This document shows positions 18,235-25,370 of a stretch of DNA of 64,000 nt, piece after piece. Made by a program: the position numbers and the translations under genes. The notes under the pieces are model-generated. The model worked only from the letters and a program-made list of their open reading frames with translations, had not been told where the DNA came from and did no database searches. The stretch spans positions 372,001 to 436,000 of the forward strand of contig NZ_CP041637.1 in NCBI RefSeq assembly GCF_007197735.1. The letters are read 5' to 3'. The first letter of the stretch is position 1; every line of letters begins with the position of its first letter. This stretch comes from Formosa sediminum (GTDB taxonomy: Bacteria > Bacteroidota > Bacteroidia > Flavobacteriales > Flavobacteriaceae).

Positions 18235-19278
18235 TTAATAAAAGCGTGTTATATTAATATCTGGATCTAAATTCCCGCCATGTTCTATAACGTTATATAG
18301 TTGTTTAGCTACGTATGGCCCAATTAGCACACCGCGAGTTCCTAGACCGTTTAAAACATACATATGCTTGTGTTCTAAGTGTTCTCCCACAATAGGACGT
18401 CTATCTTTTACTGTTGGTCTTACGCCTGCCAAATGTTTAACCACAGTAAAATCGCATTTTAAAAAACTCTTTAATTTATCTAATAATTCTGTTTTTCCAG
18501 CTTCGGTAGTTTCATCAGTCTTATCTGTCCATTGGTAAGTTGCTCCAACTTTATACAAATCGTCTCCTAAAGGAATTAAAAACACACTAGTTTTTAGAAT
18601 ACAAGACATTTTTAAATCTGGTGCATGGATTACTAATAATTCTCCTTTTGCTCCTACCATAGGTAGTATATTAAAAAATGGATTCTTTTTAATACCAAAA
18701 CCTTCGGCAAAAACAATATGTTTTGCTTTTACTGTATTATAAATAAACCCTGAATTTTCAATTTTAAGTGTATTATATTGAAAATCACTTGTGTCTAGCT
18801 CCTCCTGTTTTTGTAAATAAATTTTATAAGCAGAAATTAATTGCGCGGTATCTATCCGACCGGAATCAAAAACTTCGCCGTAACCAAATTTTGCATCAAT
18901 CGCAGCAGTGGTATTTTTTATTAATTTGGTAGATATAAACTCTCCTACATTAGGTTTATCTGAAGCAGCAAACCAATCGTTTTGTTCTTCTGAAGATAGA
19001 AAACGGCGATATACAGAGGTTTTATAGTCTAATTTTACGCCCAATTTATCTTCTAAAGTCTGATAAAATGGTAAAGCTATTGCTAATTGTTCTTTTGCTT
19101 TCCATACTGACGTAAAACGTTTTAAAACCACAGGATTATAAACTCCTCCTGCGACTGTAGACGAATTTTGTGAATGATTATCAAAAACTAAAACAGAGCC
19201 ATTATTTCGCTTAATTTCTTCTATAAAAGATATCCCTGCTAACCCGCAACCCACAATTATGTAATCTACTTCTTTCAT
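18235..19278 (-). CDS. DAO-family FAD-dependent oxidoreductase
   Basis: A 347-residue flavoprotein of the D-amino-acid oxidase/glycine oxidase fold. The N-terminal FAD-binding motif is IIVGCGLAGISFIEEI, followed by an acidic strand end. The C-terminus carries the conserved blocks LAGVRPTVKDRRPIVG and YVLNGLGTRGVLIGPYVA, typical of ThiO/DadA-like enzymes. No thiamine or amino-acid genes are beside it, so the substrate is open. The start MKEVDYIIVG lies only four bases downstream of a perfect TATCTTTG promoter box (19283-19290), so the mRNA may be leaderless. Confidence 0.84.
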   Translation of the reverse strand: MKEVDYIIVGCGLAGISFIEEIKRNNGSVLVFDNHSQNSSTVAGGVYNPVVLKRFTSVWKAKEQLAIALPFYQTLEDKLGVKLDYKTSVYRRFLSSEEQNDWFAASDKPNVGEFISTKLIKNTTAAIDAKFGYGEVFDSGRIDTAQLISAYKIYLQKQEELDTSDFQYNTLKIENSGFIYNTVKAKHIVFAEGFGIKKNPFFNILPMVGAKGELLVIHAPDLKMSCILKTSVFLIPLGDDLYKVGATYQWTDKTDETTEAGKTELLDKLKSFLKCDFTVVKHLAGVRPTVKDRRPIVGEHLEHKHMYVLNGLGTRGVLIGPYVAKQLYNVIEHGGNLDPDINITRFY

Positions 19279-19282
19279 ACAC

Positions 19283-19290
19283 CAAAGATA
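19283..19290 (-). promoter_or_regulatory. -7 element placed directly before the oxidoreductase start
   Basis: The minus strand reads TATCTTTG, then GTGT, then the ATG of the oxidoreductase. With the transcription start normally a few bases after this box, the message would begin at or very near the start codon. Confidence 0.55.
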
Positions 19291-19310
19291 CGTGGATTAA
19301 ATTCTGAGCA

Positions 19311-19335
19311 AAAAAAAAGCTCGTAAATTACGAGC
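19311..19335 (-). terminator. Terminator of the gldKLMN operon
   Basis: GCTCGTAA (19319-19326) pairs with TTACGAGC (19328-19335), giving a usable 6-bp GC-rich stem with a five-base loop. On the minus strand it is followed by nine T residues. It lies 27 bases after the gldN stop. Confidence 0.87.
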
Positions 19336-19362
19336 CTTTTTTAAAAGTTTATATAAATGGTA

Positions 19363-20256
19363 TTAATAAGACCACATATCAAGTTCAAAATTTCTAATAC
19401 TTTCTTTAATTCTATCAGATTCTAATAACTGCATTAAAGCATTATCTGCTATGTACTCTGTAACTTCTCTGTCTCCAAATACGTTTTCCTCTTTAAAAAT
19501 ATATCCATTAAAGCGTCTAGAATTAAGAATATGATCAAAAGAAAACGGCACTGCACTATTATTATCATTAAAAGCCTTAGCTTCGTGTAACACTTGTCTT
19601 GCATCTGGATAAAAAATCCAAAATAAAGGAATTAACTCTTTATTATTTGGGTCGTTAAGAAAGTTAACATCCGGTGCAACTGGTGCTATACCCAGTAAAC
19701 GATATTTTAATTCAGACTGACGCTTATCAAAATACCATAAACCTTTAATCCAATATTCAGCAACATCGTAAGACGAAATTTGTTGTTTATTAATATATTG
19801 CTCATCTACAACCCCTTCTGCGTTATATTGTTCGTACCCCATATCAGTAGTATCTACTAAGACTAAAGCATCTTGAATATCTCCTAATGTTCTCTTTGTT
19901 GTAAAGTAAGAATCATCATAAATATTTTCGATTTCGCCTTGTTTAATAGCTTTGATTAGAACATCATAAAGAGAGCGTCTGTTACTTCCAATATTATTAG
20001 TATCTACAGGATAATATAATGGGAAGTTTACACGCTCATCTAACACAACTTTTTCCCAAACCATTTTAGAGAATAATAGGTCACGATCGTCAACATAACC
20101 ATATTCTAACGGTTTATCATTATCTAATGATTTTTGAGCATCAGTTCTTAAACCGATTTCTTCTGGGCTTTTTGCATTTAATATATTTGCTTGCGCAAAA
20201 GAAGCTGAAGCTATAAATATGCTACACAGGGTTAATAAAAAACTTTTATAATTCAT
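19363..20256 (-). CDS. gldN: Type IX secretion/gliding protein GldN
   Basis: A 297-residue exported protein (signal peptide ending near SFAQ). It is the last gene of the gldKLMN operon and matches the GldN/PorN family in length, in the N-terminal region with DDRDLLFSKMVWEKVVLDERVNFPLYYP, and in the C-terminal half with LKYRLLGIAPVAPDV and FWIFYPDARQVLHEAKAFN. GldN and GldK form the periplasmic ring structures attached to the outer membrane in the type IX secretion system, which exports adhesins and enzymes and drives gliding. Only one copy is present here; F. johnsoniae has a second paralogue, gldO, directly behind, which is absent. Confidence 0.93.
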   Translation of the reverse strand: MNYKSFLLTLCSIFIASASFAQANILNAKSPEEIGLRTDAQKSLDNDKPLEYGYVDDRDLLFSKMVWEKVVLDERVNFPLYYPVDTNNIGSNRRSLYDVLIKAIKQGEIENIYDDSYFTTKRTLGDIQDALVLVDTTDMGYEQYNAEGVVDEQYINKQQISSYDVAEYWIKGLWYFDKRQSELKYRLLGIAPVAPDVNFLNDPNNKELIPLFWIFYPDARQVLHEAKAFNDNNSAVPFSFDHILNSRRFNGYIFKEENVFGDREVTEYIADNALMQLLESDRIKESIRNFELDMWSY

Positions 20257-20319
20257 TATTTAAAATTTTAAAATGTTGTGCTAATTTTTTCTTTTTGAGA
20301 TATTCTAAACAATATAATT

Positions 20320-21882
20320 TTAGTTAGAAAGCTCTATTAAAATTGGAGATACTTTTTTCAATTTATAAGATGAATTACCATTGATTTGAGCAGAGATATC
20401 AAAAATTGTTACAGCCTCTCCTCGTTTAGCTTTACGTAATGCAGCTTCTGCTCTACTATTAAGCTTAGTTCCTCCAACTGTAATTGTAGGTTGTCCAGGT
20501 ATTTTAATTTTAAAAGATGTTACTTTTAAAGGTAAGTCGAAATCAAAATCATCTAATTTTGCTCCAATAGTAGCAGATGCTAAACTATTACGCTGCATAG
20601 ACACATTTCCAGACTCTCCACGAATAGTTCCTGTTGGGCTTGGAATATCCTTAATTCTAAATGTAGCTTTATCAGACACTTTGTTTCCATCAGGTAAAAC
20701 TCCGCTTACGTTAATAGTAACTTCTCTTCCAGAACCTGGATTCATTATATATTTACCATTACCAGAACCTTTCTTTAAACCAGGCGCGCTTGCATTTACT
20801 TTGTTATCTGCAATACCTGCAAAAGTAATAGTCATTGGGTTTGCAACACCACGATATACTACATTCATCTTATCTGCAGAGATTGTTGCTGCATTTGGCT
20901 TAGAAATAGTAGCAAAAGTAGATTTTACAGGCACTTCTACAGACTCTCCATCTTGTAAAAATGTTAATTTACCTTCAATAACATGTTCTCCAGCACTTCC
21001 TGTACCAAAGTTTAATTTTACTTTACCATCTTCTACAGTATATTGCTCTTCAGTTAATGGTCTTCCGTCTAGAGTTAATTCAACTTTATTTGGTTTTGTA
21101 GAACCATCTTTACGACCTAATACAATGTTACCATCAAAAGTTTCTCCATTAAAGTATGCAGATTTAGACGTTTCTAATAAAGTTGTATAGTTAGTCATAG
21201 AAGCTTCAGCTGCTAAAGACCCTGCTAACATATTATTTAAAACTTCTGAATTTGTTGTTTTAAGATCTGATTGTAATTGAGTAATCTTTGTTAAAGAAGC
21301 AACTAAAGGATATCCTTTATAATTGTATTCTAACCAATCTACTTCAATACCATCTCTATTTTCTACTGGAGATGTACTAAATTTCTTTTTAACATCTGCT
21401 GCCATGGGAGCTAATTTAGGATCTGATTCTAAAACAGCAACAGTCCCATCTCTAAATTTAGCGATTTGATTTAAGAATTCTTCACCTTCTGGCTTATAGT
21501 TATCGCCTTGAAAAAAGTGATTATCTAAGAAATCTCCTTTATCCATAGTTTCATAATCCGTAGCATCATCTAGGTCTGCTGTCATTTTTGTTTTTAAACC
21601 TTCTAGATACGAATTAAAGTCTTTACCTAACTCTTCAATTTTATCTGCCTTTTGTTTAAGGGGTTTAAATTTTTCCGGGTTTTCGTCTGCTTTCACAGCT
21701 AAATTAGCTAATAAAGCTTGATTACGAGCTGTTGCTAATTGGTTTGATTCAACCAATTTTTCGTTCATTAATCCAAATGCTGAAAGCACCTCTTTTGACA
21801 TATTCAATGCTAACATCGCAATGAAAATTAAATACATCAAGTTAATCATTTTCTGCCTTGCAGATAAATTTCCTCCTGCCAT
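20320..21882 (-). CDS. gldM: Type IX secretion/gliding motor protein GldM
   Basis: A 520-residue protein with one N-terminal membrane helix (about 13-33, MINLMYLIFIAMLALNMSKE) and a long periplasmic part. The first periplasmic section is helical, followed by beta-rich Ig-like domains, as in the known D1-D4 structure of GldM/PorM. The C-terminal segment has the conserved FKIKIPGQPTITVGG. With GldL it forms the proton-driven rotary motor of the type IX system, and it spans the periplasm to the GldKN ring. Start MAGGNLSARQK is the family standard. The gap to gldL is 55 bases. Confidence 0.95.
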   Translation of the reverse strand: MAGGNLSARQKMINLMYLIFIAMLALNMSKEVLSAFGLMNEKLVESNQLATARNQALLANLAVKADENPEKFKPLKQKADKIEELGKDFNSYLEGLKTKMTADLDDATDYETMDKGDFLDNHFFQGDNYKPEGEEFLNQIAKFRDGTVAVLESDPKLAPMAADVKKKFSTSPVENRDGIEVDWLEYNYKGYPLVASLTKITQLQSDLKTTNSEVLNNMLAGSLAAEASMTNYTTLLETSKSAYFNGETFDGNIVLGRKDGSTKPNKVELTLDGRPLTEEQYTVEDGKVKLNFGTGSAGEHVIEGKLTFLQDGESVEVPVKSTFATISKPNAATISADKMNVVYRGVANPMTITFAGIADNKVNASAPGLKKGSGNGKYIMNPGSGREVTINVSGVLPDGNKVSDKATFRIKDIPSPTGTIRGESGNVSMQRNSLASATIGAKLDDFDFDLPLKVTSFKIKIPGQPTITVGGTKLNSRAEAALRKAKRGEAVTIFDISAQINGNSSYKLKKVSPILIELSN

Positions 21883-21937
21883 TTCTAATTAGTTTTTTAA
21901 GTTAATAATGTATAGAACTTTAGATTCTAATTAGTAT

Positions 21938-22591
21938 TTATTTTTTTACCATAGCAGAAAGCATTCCACCGTAAACACCGTTTAAAGATGATAAGTTAGA
22001 TGCTAAAGATTGCATTTGATCTTTTAATTTTTGTGCATTTTCTACAGACTCTTTATTAATAGTTGCTTGACGAGAAACACTCTCTAATTGCACTTTATAA
22101 AGGCTGTTTAAAGATTCCATTTGAGATGCAGCGATAGACATTTCTTCACCATATTTTTTTGTAGAAGCAATAGAGTCTATTGTAGGATTAATCCCTTTTG
22201 CAGCACCTTCAAAGTTTTTAATACTAGTTCCTAAACTAGCCATTAAGTTTGCATCAATTTTAGCTTCTTTTAATAAGTTATCTAATTTTTTAGATAATAA
22301 TCCTTCAGCATCTTTAGGTTCTTCTGCTTTACCTTTTACAGTTGCTTTAGGAGTTCCGCCTGCTAATTCAGGATAAACTTTAGACCAGTCTAATTCTTCT
22401 TCTACTGGTTCAAATGCAGATAATGCGAAAATAACCGCTTCTGCTACAAGACCAATAGTTAACATTAAGTTACCTGTTATAGGTCCAAATTCAATATGTG
22501 TAATCTTAAATAATGCTCCAATGATTACTACTGACGCTCCAAGACCATAGGCCATGTTCATCATTCTTTTTCCTGCTTTAGATTTTGCCAT
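21938..22591 (-). CDS. gldL: Type IX secretion/gliding motor protein GldL
   Basis: A 217-residue inner-membrane protein with two helices (about 14-31 and 38-60) and a long cytoplasmic C-terminal part with predicted helices. GldL pentamers surround the GldM helices and conduct protons. The charged intramembrane positions described for the family seem to be kept: K29 in helix 1, E51 in helix 2 (LVAEAVIF) and E61 at its end (SAFEPVEEE). Start MAKSKAGKRMMN is standard. It lies second in the operon, 81 bases after gldK. Confidence 0.94.
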   Translation of the reverse strand: MAKSKAGKRMMNMAYGLGASVVIIGALFKITHIEFGPITGNLMLTIGLVAEAVIFALSAFEPVEEELDWSKVYPELAGGTPKATVKGKAEEPKDAEGLLSKKLDNLLKEAKIDANLMASLGTSIKNFEGAAKGINPTIDSIASTKKYGEEMSIAASQMESLNSLYKVQLESVSRQATINKESVENAQKLKDQMQSLASNLSSLNGVYGGMLSAMVKK

Positions 22592-22672
22592 AATTTCTAA
22601 TTTTTGTTTTTTTTTAAGGTTTTTACCTTAAAAGGTTGATTAATAATGATTAATTTAGGTTAAGTTAAATAA

Positions 22673-24040
22673 TTATCTTCCTGAGTTACCTGTAATATCT
22701 GTTCCCATGTAATCTTGAACAGTTCTAAATCCAATGTAACTTCTTGCTGAATCAGCGTATTCGTAATCTCTTGAGCTAACTTGTAAAAAGTAAGCGACAT
22801 CTTTCCAAGACCCCCCACGTACAACTTTACGTTGGTTAGAATTGTCGTTAACAATAGGGTTAATAGAAGATGAATATTCGTAAGATGCTGGGTCGTAAGA
22901 TGAGTACACCCATTCTGCAACATTACCAGCCATATTATATAAATTATAATCATTAGGCTCGTAAGATTTAGCTTCTACTGTATATAAAGCTTGATCTGCT
23001 GCATAATCCCCTCTTAAAGGCTTAAAGTTTGCTAAGAAACATCCTCTGTCGTCTTTAGCATATGGTCCTCCCCAAGGAAAAGTTGCAGCTTGCAATCCAC
23101 CACGAGCAGCATATTCCCACTCTGCTTCAGAAGGTAATCTAAAAGAGTTTACGTATTGTCTTTTTTTGTCTTTTTGGTATGCATTTTTATACAATGTTCT
23201 CCATTGGCAGAATGCATTGGCTTGTTTCCAGCTTACACCTACCACTGGGTATTCACCATAAGCATCATGCCAGAAATAATCATTATGCATTGGCTCATTA
23301 TATGAGTAAGAAAAATCTCTTATCCAAGCTGTAGTATCTGGATACACCATTACTTCTTCTTGCACAATAACATCACTACGTTTAAGGTTTTTATTTTTCG
23401 CAGCTTTTTGAATATCTAGATAGGTATATTGAAATTTAAATTTATTAACATCCCAAGTACGTTGTCCGTTGTAAGATTCTTCTAAAGGAATGTGCATAGA
23501 GTCCATAACTTCTGTATAAAGCTCGTCTGGATATTCTGCTTGATCATAAATTAAATCTACGCGTTTATTCAATTTTCTCCCTTCGTTTCCTGTAGGCCCT
23601 AAACCACTATAATTGTCTAACATATACTTTTCATAGACAGTCATACTAGCGGTATCTGCATCTGTGTAAGCAAATTCTCCAATCCCACCATCTTCAGGAG
23701 TTTTTCCAACTTCATCTGCTAAATTGGCCAAACGTGTTCTGATTATAGAATCGCGAACCCAATTTACAAATTGTCTGTACTCTCCATTAGTAATTTCAGT
23801 TTCATCCATATAGAATGCACGAACTGTTACTGTTTTAGAAGGCGCATCTTGAATTCCTGCTAAATCATCATCGGCTTTACCCATAATAAATGATCCACCT
23901 GGAACTAAAGTCATTCCGTAAGGTTTTTCTGGATGCCACCTTTTTCCTTGAACTCCAACAAGTTCACCTCTGTCTCCAGAGCCACAACTCATTATTACTG
24001 TTAATACAACTGTTAATAATACTAATTTTTTCATATCCAT
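22673..24040 (-). CDS. gldK: Type IX secretion/gliding lipoprotein GldK
   Basis: A 455-residue lipoprotein with the lipobox IMSC near residue 19. The rest is a formylglycine-generating-enzyme/sulfatase-modifying-factor fold: MTLVPGGSFIMG near the start, GVSWKQANAFCQWR and RLPSEAEWEYAARGG in the middle, and NMAGNVAEWV and RGGSWKD near the end. In GldK/PorK this fold is used structurally, in the ring with GldN under the outer membrane. The start could be M1 or M3 of MDMKKL. It is the first gene of the gldKLMN operon; I found no clear promoter box in the 157 bases before it, so it may be read through from topA and the arginase-fold gene. Confidence 0.94.
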   Translation of the reverse strand: MDMKKLVLLTVVLTVIMSCGSGDRGELVGVQGKRWHPEKPYGMTLVPGGSFIMGKADDDLAGIQDAPSKTVTVRAFYMDETEITNGEYRQFVNWVRDSIIRTRLANLADEVGKTPEDGGIGEFAYTDADTASMTVYEKYMLDNYSGLGPTGNEGRKLNKRVDLIYDQAEYPDELYTEVMDSMHIPLEESYNGQRTWDVNKFKFQYTYLDIQKAAKNKNLKRSDVIVQEEVMVYPDTTAWIRDFSYSYNEPMHNDYFWHDAYGEYPVVGVSWKQANAFCQWRTLYKNAYQKDKKRQYVNSFRLPSEAEWEYAARGGLQAATFPWGGPYAKDDRGCFLANFKPLRGDYAADQALYTVEAKSYEPNDYNLYNMAGNVAEWVYSSYDPASYEYSSSINPIVNDNSNQRKVVRGGSWKDVAYFLQVSSRDYEYADSARSYIGFRTVQDYMGTDITGNSGR

Positions 24041-24197
24041 AGAAAACTTGAGGTTATAATTGATACCTAAATTTTAGACTGTAAACATATTTATATATTT
24101 TTTAAAAAACAATTTTTTTGAGGAAAAATTAAACATTTCGTCGTAAAAAAGTGCATTTTATCGATAGGCAGTACGTTTCGTCTATTATTTTAGTCAT

Positions 24198-25367
24198 TTA
24201 AACGCAATTTTTTTGATAAGCTTTGAACCAACGTTGAGGAATTTTGTTATTACAAGCATCTAAATAATCTTGATGCATACACGGTAATAACGTATGTCTT
24301 TTCAATTTATTATTAATTTCATTTAAAAAGGGGATCTCAATCCACCAGCGTCCAGTCTTGATGCTTTTGTAAAAATTGAGTTCTTGGGAGTCGACTAAGG
24401 TAATAAATTTTTGGTATATATGTTCATCTTTAAAGTCAGTATCTTCTACTCTATTATTAACGCCTTCAATAAAATACCAAATCATTTGAGAAATTAAAAT
24501 ACAAGTAATTTCATCGTCCTTAGAAGGTTTATATTCAAAAATACCGAGTGTACTTACTTTATTACTAATACCCGCATATCTAGTTATAGCGCATATTTCT
24601 TTACCGTCTAAACCATTTGGAGAAACTTTTTGATTTAAACTCACTTCTGAAGCTTTTATAGATCCTAAATCTACTGAGACAATATTTGCATCACGCATTA
24701 CAGGTTCTACTAGCGTAATATCATTAGAGACTTGCCCCAATCTATAGGCTTCAAAATATAATGTTTCCATTAAATCTATCTGTTCCTGAGAATTAAAGTA
24801 AGTTTGATAGCCAATAGTTGCATAGTTAAATAAGTTATAGGGCTCTTCTAAGATAATTTTACCTACAAAACTATCGTTTTTAATAGGCTGTGTTAAATCT
24901 CCTAAATCAAAATTACGATCTACATTTACAAGGTTAACCATTGGAATAATCTTATCGAATGCACGATACATAGGGTATGTAAGATCTTGACTTCCGCCTA
25001 GTACAACTGGTATAATTTTTAATTTTACCAATTCTGAAACCGTTTCCTTTAAGGCGTAGTATGTGTCTTCTACAGTTTCTCCTTTATATATATCTCCTAA
25101 ATCAGCTAATTTTGTACTCCAACTTCCTGGAAATAACTTATAGAAGGCATTGCGGATTTCGTTTAAATTAAAATCTTCTCCTATATAATTAACATCATTT
25201 CTATTTTCTAGAACCCCTAATAATACGATTTCTACACCTTCTAAATCAGGAATACCATGTTCTTTTGTATGTATTTTTATTTTTTTACCAATAGTTTGTG
25301 GCGATAACACCTCTGTATATGCAACAACAGCATCGGGTACTGGAGCCAAAAAATTAAGGTCGGCCAT
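24198..25367 (-). CDS. Arginase-fold protein lacking the manganese ligands
   Basis: A 389-residue protein of the arginase/formiminoglutamase (ureohydrolase) superfamily by fold pattern: VVLGGSQDLTYPM, LVNVDRNFDLGD and ANIVSVDLGSIKASE occupy the places of the three metal motifs. In active enzymes these read GGxH, DAHxD and DxD. Here the first histidine is Q127, the DAHxD histidine is N152 and the DxD aspartate is G235, so the dimanganese site should be absent and hydrolysis unlikely. The gene starts three bases after topA and precedes gldK on the same strand. A structural or regulatory role, perhaps tied to type IX secretion, is inferred from this setting only. Annotation as formimidoylglutamase would be misleading. 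Confidence 0.78.
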   Translation of the reverse strand: MADLNFLAPVPDAVVAYTEVLSPQTIGKKIKIHTKEHGIPDLEGVEIVLLGVLENRNDVNYIGEDFNLNEIRNAFYKLFPGSWSTKLADLGDIYKGETVEDTYYALKETVSELVKLKIIPVVLGGSQDLTYPMYRAFDKIIPMVNLVNVDRNFDLGDLTQPIKNDSFVGKIILEEPYNLFNYATIGYQTYFNSQEQIDLMETLYFEAYRLGQVSNDITLVEPVMRDANIVSVDLGSIKASEVSLNQKVSPNGLDGKEICAITRYAGISNKVSTLGIFEYKPSKDDEITCILISQMIWYFIEGVNNRVEDTDFKDEHIYQKFITLVDSQELNFYKSIKTGRWWIEIPFLNEINNKLKRHTLLPCMHQDYLDACNNKIPQRWFKAYQKNCV

Positions 25368-25370
25368 GAA

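Noticed and set aside
22660-22953. 97-codon minus-strand frame at the end of gldK
   Set aside because: It lies in another frame within the conserved 3' end of gldK and has repetitive Leu/Thr/Ile composition typical of a shadow.
24198-25367. Calling this gene formimidoylglutamase or arginase
   Set aside because: The metal ligands required for activity are replaced at three motifs and no histidine-degradation genes are nearby.
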